Shown here: positions 1 through 10,054 of the stretch, piece after piece
How the letters are laid out: each line of letters starts with the position of its first letter
How positions within the stretch are numbered: position 1 is the first letter of the stretch
Assembly (NCBI RefSeq): GCF_001039355.2
Contig: NW_019774736.1
Location: forward strand, 591,805-653,804
DNA length: 62,000 nt
DNA from: Lingula anatina
Taxonomy: Eukaryota; Brachiopoda; Lingulata; Lingulida; Lingulidae
Reading direction: 5' to 3'
The notes under the pieces: generated by a model
The model's input: the letters and a program-made list of their open reading frames with translations, nothing else
What the model was told of the DNA's origin: nothing
Databases searched by the model: none
Made by a program: the position numbers and the translations under genes

Positions 1-1383
1 AATTAACCTTTCTACGTGTATTCTTTTTGAGGCAACTCGTCTATCTTTAGGGGCCTAATTACTGTGCCTGGGTCAAGTTGTAACTGTCCTTTTAACATGG
101 AAGGTGTGTTGACATGGGCAACCCTTCACTTCAAACGAAGCCCTGAATCCTCAGGAAAATTATGCCCACCTTGCCGACTTTGACATTCAGGTACACAACA
201 ATACTGAGGCATGTTTATTAAGGCCAGTGCCACAGTCCAACGTATATGATATCCAACATGGCGACTGTGGAAGGACTGAATTCACACTAGCGACACCTGG
301 CGCCAAGCGGGCTGGTATACCTCATTATTATATACAGGTTGAGGACTGATGGGCGCTTTTTGCTAATTTTATAGGCCTATATCGCGACACTTCTTTTAAA
401 GATTTGTTATTCCGTGGCATGGGTCTAGTAGGACATATGATTTCTGATCAGTGTCTGTCAAATTATAATTTTCTCTGTCTTGACAGGGATTTCAGCATGC
501 TTTCTCACACCTTTATTTATTTCCCACAGTCAAATAAAAAGTGTTTTTCATCTTCAATTTCATTGTGGCAGTGTTTGCACGTTCTTTCTTGAAGTGGCGT
601 TTCGAGTGTCTACCCGACAAATCATGATCGCTTATTCTTAATTTTGCCATATTATTCTTCTGGGATTTAGTGGGATTTATTTCTAGGTATTTTTCGAGTC
701 CGTGGATCTTTTTTATAGTTTATAAGTGCCCAGTATATTTGATTTTTTCAGCTCTTCCCTAAAGACGTCTTTTATTTATTGAATTGTTTTTTATTTGTAA
801 ATTTCCTTTTCTAAACTGTAATTTTCCTCTGAGTTTTTGATATTCCAATTCTGGGGGGCCATCTCCGCTCTGGACCAACTGTCCGTTTTCATGAGCTTCT
901 TTTGGTCAGATGTTTGTTTCAGAATTCTATTGTCTGCAAGGTCTTTTAATCTGTTATATTTTACACTGCTTTAATAATATCTATTGAAACAGCTAGCACG
1001 TTTCCAGCTAGCACATGTTTCCCAGACACCTTGACTAACGACGCGCTGCGGGATATCTTTGTTAGATCAATCAAGCAGATAAACTGTAAACTTGGGCCGC
1101 AGATTGACCGCGTGTGGCCGCAGTTAATGGGCCATCCCTGTTCTTTGAACTTCATACAACTTTCAAAGCAGTAATTGATCTGTTGACAAACAAAGCAAGT
1201 GTTAAAGAGAATACGACACTCGGGGTGACCGTAAACTCTATAATTGGGGTATTAATCTTGCGGCTCTGGCTTGGCGACAACAGGTCTGAAACTGACTGTT
1301 GGGCTCTGAAAGGTTGGCCGCCAGCTGTTAAACCAGAGTAGCAGAGACACCAAGCCGTTGCCTACTTTCTGTCAGTACCGCAG
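1..1383. other. upstream flank, no gene recognised
   Basis: I see no coding exon that I can support. The stretch contains the word ATAGGCCTAT near 372-381 and a short tandem CAGCTAGCAC repeat near 992-1015. Part of it may be promoter or 5' untranslated sequence of the gene whose start codon is at 1384, but no TATA box or other core promoter element stands out. Confidence 0.4.
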
Positions 1384-3417
1384 ATGGAGCAGATCGAGGT
1401 GGACGTGCAACTTGCTTTACTCATAGGTAGGTATTGTAGGTCTGCTTACTAAATTTTCATATTATAAAAAGTATTTTTTATGAATTTCACAGTAATGTAA
1501 AAGGTAGATATGCAAGGGGGGTGCCAAACTGAAAGAATGCGGGTTAAAGGCCTGGGGGTGGGAGTTTAATAAAATTAAGTGCTTTATTCGTACTTTAATT
1601 TCCATTGATAAACTAATATGACGCGTAGAGACCATTGCCCCTCCTAAACCACACATAGGTTAGCAAAATAAATTCGATTATATCGATTATTTAAAAAAAA
1701 TTGCTGTAAAAAAAATGACTGTAATACGGAAGTCTTTTAAATATTATTTTTGCTTTAATTTGCAATTATGCCTCTGTAAATCTTAAAATAAGTACTACAT
1801 ATTTAGAATGATTTGCCTAACATAGGCCTACTGTTTGGTTTTCAGAGAGAAAGACAAATAAAGTAGCAAAAGCCAATTAAATAGACATAATAAATCACGC
1901 TGAAGTAACCAAAGTGGCTACAATAGTGAGGACCTGTGGTGCACTAAAGGGGGCAAAATCTTATATTTGATTGCCACCACCCGATGAGAACAGAGATAAG
2001 CAATTTATTACGTCCTTGCTAACGTAATAATTTGATCCGTTATATAATTACTTGTTCCTATCCCTTTTAGAATCTGAGTTAAGAAACATTTTCGAGGAGA
2101 CGCCGATAGAGGGTGCAGGTAGAAACGATTTCCAACCAGACATCATCATGCAGCACGACAACCGACCAGGCAATGACATTAACAATAATGATGTAAACAA
2201 CAATTATTTACCAGCTGTGCATGCCCACCCCCCTCCAGCAGTAGTCTCGCCAGAGGAGATGTCCGACGTCTTCATGACCGAGCCTCAAGAAACCGAGACT
2301 CAAGAAGATGTCATCATGCATCAGGTAAGAGAAATACATGTAGCAACGATAGGTATGTAAGATATTTGCTTCGCATATTATTTTTATGAAGAGAAAATAA
2401 CTGTTTAGATTAAAATATTCTTTTTGGTCTTTTATTTAGACCTACACTCATGAATGTTGCATAGGGAAATTATGGGAACAGTAATTTAAGTTTTGTGCCT
2501 TTCTAACCCACTGAATATGAATTTGAATAATTTATATTTGTTTAGGCATTTATCAGGCAGCAACAAAAATACCTTGACAAAGGCTACACAAAAAGGTGCA
2601 TGCCCTCTATAATAAACAAATTGTTAAGTTCATTTTGTTGAAGGCTTGCGATGCGCATTGAGAGTTTTGTGTAGCAAATCATATTTTTCGTGATTTTGTT
2701 TCGTTTTAAGTTTTTTTATAGTATATACCTTGGTGTTTAAGGGAAACTTTTAAAAATTCCAGGTAAATTATTATTACGTAAAATAAAAGTCTAAGGCGCA
2801 TTATTTGTATAGAGGGGCAGTGTTATCGAAATCATTCTTCAGTTTTCAAAAATAATTAATTACGAATTGAAGGGGTTCAGAAATGGTGCAGATAACTAAA
2901 TACTTCTTAACCCAATGCCTTTCGTTAATTTTATTTAGCCCCTTGCGTAGAATAGACATGTTTATTTTTGATATAGAAAAGTTAGGGTTGAGCCCATGCT
3001 ACGTGAGGAAAGCAGGAAAGAGGGATGTTTGCGATCAAACTAGGTCATGACTGACAACTTAGTGGCCTGCCATTTAAGTAAGAGAGTTACCTTAGCGGAG
3101 CCACCGCGCTCAACACGACCAGTTAACCGGAACCGTAGGGGCTCGTGACAGGGAGTGAAAAAGCAAAGTTACGTGTAGGGCCAGTCAAGCTGGTGAGGTA
3201 CAGAAAACTGTACGGCTCGACATGAAGAGGTCTTTGTTTGTATTTGCGTAATTCTATTTCTTTCTCTCTACAGACACCTGAGTTGGATGAAGACGTGCTG
3301 ATGATGACTGTTGCCGCGGTCCGCAATCGTCTTCTCTACGAGCAGCTACCAGATGCAGTATTGTGTTGTGAGGACTTTTCGTTGGACGCCCAGCTGTCCA
3401 ACCTGCGGCTGAGTTGA
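1384..3417 (+). CDS. unrecognised acidic 146-residue protein, three exons
   Basis: I do not recognise this protein. Three coding exons join in frame: 1384-1426 (donor GTAGGT), 2071-2324 (acceptor CCCTTTTAG, donor GTAAGA) and 3274-3417 (acceptor CTCTACAG, stop TGA). They total 147 codons, and both junction phases agree. The ATG at 1384 was chosen because the frame is closed by a TAG at 1339. The product is acidic. It starts MEQIEVDVQLALLI, has an Asn-rich stretch (NDINNNDVNNN), then HPPPAVVSPEEMSD, several Glu/Asp-rich segments, and a C-terminal segment RNRLLYEQLPDAVLCCEDFS that could be helical. No signal peptide, membrane span or metal-binding motif is visible. An AATAAA at 3517-3522 fits the 3' end. 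The consistent splicing argues for a real gene. Function unknown; a small nuclear or regulatory protein is only a guess from composition. Confidence 0.62.
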
Positions 3418-3516
3418 AGTCATGTTGGGAAGCGCTCACGGAACCAGTGGACAAAGGCGGTTGTGAAAATTTCTCGTATGAACGCTGTCATACACCAGAA
3501 CTCGTTTTGAACTGAA

Positions 3517-3522
3517 AATAAA
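3517..3522 (+). promoter_or_regulatory. poly(A) signal AATAAA
   Basis: A canonical AATAAA lies 100 nt after the stop codon at 3415-3417. It supports 3274-3417 as a true terminal exon. Confidence 0.55.
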
Positions 3523-4854
3523 GGCGATTCCACAGTTTCATTCCACCCGCGGACATTTAGAGAGTAATGTGTGAGAAATGTGCTTGAGGGACTCATGAAG
3601 ATGTTCCTGTATGATTGTGGTGGCGGACATGTTGCGGGAACAGAGGAACGGTCGATATTCTTTGTTTTGTTGTGAAAATTCTTGAAGGAACCTTGTATTT
3701 TGTGTAGTCTAGATCCATGTGAGGTAAAATGGGTTGTTTATTTCACCCTATAGATTGATATCTTAGTTAAGAGGGTTACTGAAAAGGGTTCCTTATTTTC
3801 GTATCTTAGCTATTCTATAAAGTTATGTTTATAAATCATATACTGTTCTTTTATTGTTGGCATTAAGTTCTTCGTTTACTTGTTCTTTTCATACGTAGTA
3901 GTTAATAGATTGAAATAAGCTTTATTTTTGATAATTAGCATTAAAAACATAGGTTTACACTTGAAAGCACGATACGCTGTTAAGAGGTCTTTTCACAAAA
4001 GTTAAATCACATTCCTTTCATGAATAGACGTTTCTTATCATGTCCATTACTGAACAAAAAAGGATACAATTGAGGTTCGCTCTTACTCATGTGCCAACCC
4101 TCAATGCCGTAACGCACCTCTTCGTTAGGAAGAAAGGGGTTCTCTTTTAAAAATATGCAATTGCTACAAAGAAGTCAAGTTAGGTTTTGTATTGCACTGG
4201 TCATATATATATTTTTTAATATGGGGTAAAATGTCGTTAAGTTTTTTTCTTCAAATAAAATTGTTATCATACTCTCATGTTGTATTATCGTGGTATTTGT
4301 AGAATTTAACCACAGTTATTGCAATTAACACAATTAAACAGAAGTAAAAGAAAAAATCAAAATAAAACTTATTGTGGTTATGTAGTATTATTTGATTAAC
4401 AGTTTAGTGTAGGCCTACATATGTACTGTGAGATTCACATGAAACATTGATTTTTTAGAAAATTCTCTCTTAAATAAAATTTTCTTCTGCAAATTGCATT
4501 GAATAGCATGTAAAACCACGATGATAAGCAATGTTACTTTTATTATACAGGAGCTGCTTAAATTATAATGCATATTATGATGAACGTAAAAATGGACTTT
4601 TCAAAATGAAAACTACGTGCGTAACGAGAAAATGGACTTGGTTGTGAGCACAGGGCACGTACATATTGTCGGTATCATTATTGTTGATCTTTCCAGAGAT
4701 CACACTTGTGTTTCATAGTCAGAGAAGCTCCACGCTATTTCTTCTACAGCAAAAGTGCGAAAAGAGATTAATGCAGCTTCGCTAATAAACGCTTTGCCTT
4801 TCTAGGATCAAATTCTAAATTAATGTCAACCTATAACTCCATTTTTGCATCGGA

Positions 4855-4895
4855 TATATAAAAGCCCTCAGTCCTCAAACGTGACGTATCAGTTC
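4855..4895 (+). promoter_or_regulatory. candidate TATA/Inr core promoter without a recognised gene
   Basis: TATATAAAAG at 4855-4864 is followed by a CRE-like GTGACGTA at 4881-4888 and an initiator-like TCAGTTC at 4889-4895, at near-canonical spacing. The first downstream ATG (4972) opens only about ten codons, so any transcript would be spliced or non-coding. This is a motif match only. Confidence 0.3.
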
Positions 4896-5462
4896 ATTTC
4901 TCACTTCTAAACATATCAATATTCAGCTTTGTTCGACAAAGGTGGCGTCAACCGAAAGTAAAAAACAGAACATGAACATCTACTTAACCTCTTCAAAACA
5001 GTAAATTATTATAACGATGATGATTGGTCTCTGGCGTTGAGGTGGCAAAAATCTCTTGACCGTTGCCGTAAGTGCACCTATACGACAGACGAGCTATATC
5101 CAATGCATTCAGAACACTTCATTCGATGAACATTGATCGTTTACTCTGGAGACTCAAACAGACTCAACTTCCAATTGATTTGGATCAAATTTCATAAATT
5201 TGAGGATTAATTTTGGATGGTCTACCGTTCAAAGTGAGACAAATATATTGTATCTCTTGTATTACTGTCAACCTTAGTTTACTGAAGGATCCTTCTTGCA
5301 GCGGTGGGGGCATGTCAAAAAATTAGGAGTCGTGTTTTTGCCACTTGCATGTTAACTTGGAAATCCGGGATTCAGTGTAGCATACCCATAATACTTTTCA
5401 AAATCGAACACCGATTCAGTCTTCTTTTAGCATACTGCTTGACAGATGGACTTTTCGAACAC

Positions 5463-5663
5463 TGAGAATAAAATCGGAGTCCAAGTGACTCCAAACTTGG
5501 AGTCCAGCAGTGGTGCCTAAAATAACTCCTAATTGGAGTCAAGTTGACTCCGTTGGAGTACCGTCATCTCAGACCCCACAGGATGGTCACTGTTGACTCC
5601 ATTCACACATCCCTTCATGCTGGACTCTGACTAGAGAGTCAAATGACTCCAACTTTATTCTCA
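5463..5663. mobile_element. short inverted-repeat (MITE-like) element rich in GGAGTC/GACTCC
   Basis: The ends are inverted copies. The left end starts TGAGAATAAAATCGGAGTC and the right end, read in reverse complement, starts TGAGAATAAAGTTGGAGTC; each continues to TGACTC within about 30 bp. The 201-bp interval holds further GGAGTC and GACTCC words in both orientations (near 5497, 5535, 5546, 5595, 5622). No clear target-site duplication and no ORF. It may be a non-autonomous DNA element or just a local palindromic repeat. Confidence 0.5.
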
Positions 5664-6459
5664 TTATTTATTGAATTGTTGATTTGTAGAAAAGGATAAA
5701 TTGCAATCTTTCATAATATATCATATCTAGTAGTTCTGTTTCACAGTGTTATATACTTCCAACAATTAAACACATTTATTTCGCTGACCTGGAAATATTG
5801 TATTAAGAAACACGTAACACAAAATCAAAAGGACCATATATTTCAGCAAGGTACGAATATACACGTAAAAACTGGAAGCAAGTTGACAGGCCTATACACA
5901 AATCTTGAACTCTACAATATTACTAACCCCTGACTCGCAAAAACATTCTTTTATAAAGTCCCAATTACATATATAATACATATGTACAACTGACACTTTA
6001 AAGACCAGAGTATCAATTATAAGCACAATATACATATAAAAATATACGCCTGCACAGAGTAAAGGGTATTAAAATAGAAAAGTGGCAAATACGTATATGT
6101 GTCAATATCAGCAGCTGTAAACAAAAGGAATTATAGTCTACGTTAACATAATATGGCACCAATAAAAAAGTATAAGTCATTAGATTCATCGACATGATGA
6201 TCCTTGATCTCGTTTTTTTTTTTTGAAAAATAGAGTTTGGGGAAAATATCTAAGGAAGCCCTATATTAAAATGGTTAATGAAATTTGGAAAGAGCAGCAA
6301 AAAGTAACTTGACCACCATGCGTCCTACATGTTCACAGCCAGAAAAATTACTTTCATCACATTTCCTTAATTTCTCTAAGTTGTCAAATAGCGCAAAAGA
6401 AATATCCTAGACAGATCTTTGAACAATGAAGCACAGGTGATGAACGCACAATTGTCTCT

Positions 6460-9003
6460 CTAGGCGAGTCCTGATTTTCGCATCTGCACCAGGCTAAGTA
6501 TTCCAGCTATCAAGCACAGAATGCTGGCAACCACCGTAATTCCGAACGAAAAATCCACATCTGACTCCTGTTTTATACCCCAGATGATGAATCCGATCAG
6601 CATGAATATAACTAAAATGAAAAATACAAAAAGTAATTTAATTAGAGATCAATCACGATTCTATCAAAAAAAAAAAAAAAAAAAAAAAAAAACGAGTCCT
6701 TTTATAACAAGTCGGAATGCGGTCAAAAACGACATGTCCGTGTGTAAATAGACAGCAGGTGCTACCCAAAACCCCCACAATTTTTAAAACCTCAAATTTA
6801 GTCAAGGTAACACGCGGGCACTTTTACGCAAAGCCCAACTCAAATTAAACGATTAAAACCAGTCTTTTGAGGAGACCCCTATCTGTAAGACCGCATCCTT
6901 AGAGAAGTAGTGGGCGACGTCACGTGTTCTTTTACTATGGCATATCTTTTTTTCCGCTATAAGCCCTACGCACATATCTTTCTTGTTAATCACCAGGTCT
7001 TCAATATATCATAGCAGGCCTTCTTAAATTCAGATTGTAATGCTCTCTAAGCGAATACTATAATGTGATCGAAGTCTTATCAAGAAATAACTGGTAATAA
7101 GAATTTTATGACACGATTGCCAATAAGGACAACAGCTTTGCAATGCAACCAACGCCCAGAAACTAATAAAACCATGTGTACCGCCAGCGCCTACGCTGGT
7201 GGTACAATAAACGAAGCATTTGCTCTGTATCAGTTTGAGCAAGAATCATGTGACCGTTGGCAAAATTCTACCTGTTTGTCGATCAGGTCATGGCTGTGAA
7301 TCTTTTAGTGAATAGTTTCGTTAAGCTAATTATCACCTACATGCGTTTATTTTGTAGGTCAATAACAAGCTGACGTTCTGTATATATTCAAACCTTAATT
7401 GCTAAGAAGGGATTTCATGCACCAATTAAATCAGAATTAACTTTACATTAATTCACTAGAGCAACAGCCATTACCGACATTAAGCTCCTCAACTGTTTAT
7501 TGTTGTTGGACCTTGGGTGTTTATGATTTTTGGTGCATACTTGTATTATCTATTCTGTTTACCTGACAGACATAATTTTCTGTCTCTATGTAGTCATATA
7601 TCCTAAAATGAAACCGTGGCAAGATGAAACTTCCAGTTGTAGCACGGCGGATTTTTTCAAGGCAGAATTCGTGCTCTACTTACCTGAGAGAAAGCAGACG
7701 ATGGTGAGAGACAAGAGAATGGTGCTTTTGCTGCAAGCCAAACTATGGATGCAAAGGTACAGGGTGATAAGCAGCATGCCGATAAACAGTCCAATCAACC
7801 CTATGGTGATCATAGCTTGGACAGCATGGAACCAGTCTAAAGGAATAAACAGATACAAATACATATAAAAATGTATGCCATTTTCATCTGTAAAAACCGG
7901 CTAAGGCTTATTCGGTGCACACATCATTTCATATAATTTGCTACATGCAAAAACAATTTTGTAACAGCCACTGAAATTTCCCTCTCTGTTACGTTTTTCA
8001 AATTTTCTCTTAGCCAATTACAACGATCTAGTTTTATTTGAAAGGGGGGGGTGTCCGTGGATGTGAAGCCAACTCTCCACTCCCACTCCCTTGGCGTGAG
8101 GTTCGGGGCCCGCCGGGTATTTTAGAGGGCGAACGGTGTCATTTGGTTCGGTTAAGAACTATGATTCAGCTAGTCAAAATTCTAATTTCAAGAGGGGACC
8201 ATTGATGTGATTAAAAAAAATCGAAGGGGGTGGGGGTGTCAGGACCCCCTGACACCCCCCTAAATCCGCCACTGTAATCCCAAGTTAACGAAACCTAGAT
8301 TGGATAATATTGTTTCACATATGGAACAAGATTAACACTGTCATCCATTTGAACATTGTCCTTCCCCACCCTCTGGTTACCTTGAACGCATTCCGCCATT
8401 CAATTCGATAATGATTTTCCATACATAGGCCTATCTACTGTATATTGTTATTGAAATGAAAGACATATCATGAAGTGAGGCTTGTGCGAATTAAATGTTT
8501 TATGCGTCCAAGGGAGAAGCGAAATTAATTAACTCACGTTAGAACTTTTCTACTTCCTACTAAACCACGTTAATGGTCGTAAATGTACCTTTTTCAACCG
8601 GAAGGCGTCGCATATTAGAGAGAATATTATTCTTATGCTAATCGATTGAACGCATTTACATTTATAATGCACGGAATCAAGCTTTTACAAGGTCAAATCT
8701 ATATGAGCATGTATGTTTGATACTTTAACCCTTTCCCTTTTCCTTTTACAAAAACTGAAACATACCATCTGCGCCCTTGACAGTATAACAGGTACATCTT
8801 TGCCATAACCCTGTATACGAACTCCCTCTCACTGCCCAGGCCGTGGTCGAAAAACCAATAACATACAGGACACACGACAGAGCTACCAAGATGAAGATGG
8901 CACCAGCTAATCCACGAAAGCTGATATGGTGCACCGCCGCAACATGCGAGCTAGTGGTGACATGAGTTGTTCGTACATGAGTTGGCATGTTGACGGACTC
9001 CAC
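6460..9003 (-). CDS. claudin/PMP22-like tetraspan membrane protein, three exons
   Basis: Three minus-strand exons join in frame: 9003-8766 (donor GTATGT), 7836-7684 (acceptor CCTTTAG, donor GTAAGT) and 6611-6460 (acceptor CATTTTAG, stop TAG). They give 180 residues, a usual size for this family. Four hydrophobic segments are visible at about 31-53, 84-107, 117-142 and 155-175, with a short N-terminal tail. The first extracellular loop carries the family signature: Trp56, then GLW at 65-67, followed by Cys70 and Cys72. In claudins the two cysteines are normally 8-10 residues apart; here only one residue separates them. Such proteins sit in the plasma membrane at cell contacts or as ion-channel accessory subunits; which applies here cannot be told. 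The intron between exons 2 and 3 carries a 27-A run (6666-6692) and a 38-bp hairpin repeat (7171-7208). The exact subfamily is uncertain. Confidence 0.8.
7171..7208. repeat. 38-bp hairpin repeat, second copy at 23047-23084
   Basis: The segment from ACCATGTGTACC to GGTGGTACAAT can fold as a 12-bp stem (GTACCGCCAGCG with CGCTGGTGGTAC, one G-T pair) around a tiny loop. A copy differing at two positions lies at 23047-23084. The flanks of the two copies are not alike, so this looks like the conserved terminus of a dispersed element. It sits in the second intron of the tetraspan gene. Confidence 0.65.
8232..8274. mobile_element. hAT-type element terminus with terminal hairpin (remnant)
   Basis: A perfect 12-bp stem (GGGGGTGTCAGG at 8232-8243, its complement at 8248-8259) is followed directly by TAAATCCGCCACTG. 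Read in reverse, the end is CAGTGGCGGATTTA, the type of terminus seen in many hAT non-autonomous elements. No matching left terminus was found, so this is probably a truncated or diverged copy in the first intron of the tetraspan gene. Confidence 0.5.
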
Positions 9004-9766
9004 AGAACAGAGAATGCTTGAAAACGTCTACTGACTACGCCCGCTTTCCGCAGAATGTTATGGCAATGAATGAAGGTTAAAAGGGGCTAAAAATAACCCG
9101 CACCAACCTCAGATGAATCACGCCTGAGGATGTAAATATAAACGCCTTAGCGCAAGATCTTTCCCGTTTCATACATATTAGAGACGTATTAATTAATGAA
9201 CGTTTACGTTTAATTGCCAAGACTACTAACCACATTTGACATGCTGCTTTATTTTACAGCTCGGCGTGGTAAATCGCTAAAAAGTGGCTAGTTAGCAAAA
9301 CGAAAACGGAATATTTTGAAATGAAAGCGAACTTGCACCTTCTCGAAGAAATATACAAATTTTTTTATACACATCTGATGAAAACTTCAATTGCCTTTTT
9401 ATCTAAAAAGAATGCAAGGTCTGAAATTCGTGTTTGGTAAACCGCATAATAATATCAAAACTAGTAGGCATAATTGATGAGGTCTATGCAACCTATGCAC
9501 ATTTACATTTTGTTATTCCCTGAAAATAATGAAAAAAAAGAGGAAAAGCTATATGTTAAGTAAGGAGTGATAGGAAAAAGATATTCAATATCCGGAATGA
9601 ATTAACAGTAAATTTGGCGAGCTAACTGGTGAAGAAGTATTTCCTGTTTTACTCCATTTTAATAAATATGCCCTCTCTCATTGTGGTTGTTGTGCCTTTG
9701 TATAAGTGAACGTGCACGTGTTTGTTGGCATCCGAACATTTTTTTTGTATTTGAATATATGTCTCC

Positions 9767-10054
9767 ATCAGCTTAAACAATTTTTACACTTTATCATGAT
9801 TGGTTATCACTGAAAAAGGACACTGATTCTTATCACGTATGATTTACTGCTTCTCGTTTACAAGTAAATATGTCTGAGTTGAATTTACAGCGTGTTATAG
9901 ACCCTACTACGCATGCGTAAACTAATTAAAAGAGAGCTCGCCCAAAACACTGTGGAAGATGAGTTCCGTTCTCCTTAAATCATTGCTTTTTTAAAATTGT
10001 CGATGCCCGACTTCTTTTATTATCTTTTTATGATTTATTGAGGATCTGGAAAAC
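9767..10054 (+). promoter_or_regulatory. probable LST2 promoter and 5' leader; 9767-10016 is duplicated downstream
   Basis: The interval ends at the LST2 start codon (10055). It carries TACGCATGCGTA near 9908-9919, close to the palindromic NRF-1 type of site common in CpG-type promoters. Segment 9767-10016 recurs at 10591-10840 inside intron 1; that copy lacks the ACGCATGCG core. Promoter function is inferred from position and motif only. Confidence 0.45.

Larger units (their letters stand above)
3541..6459. other. intergenic stretch without a supported gene
   Basis: AT-rich sequence between the 146-residue-protein gene and the convergent tetraspan gene. It holds an orphan TATA-type promoter candidate (4855-4895) and a short inverted-repeat element (5463-5663). 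A TTTATT at 5775-5780 reads AATAAA on the minus strand and could be the distal poly(A) signal of the tetraspan gene. I see nothing else coding. Confidence 0.45.

Noticed and set aside
6521-6751. 76-codon plus-strand ORF.
   Set aside because: It is antisense to the third exon of the tetraspan gene and runs into the poly-A tract.
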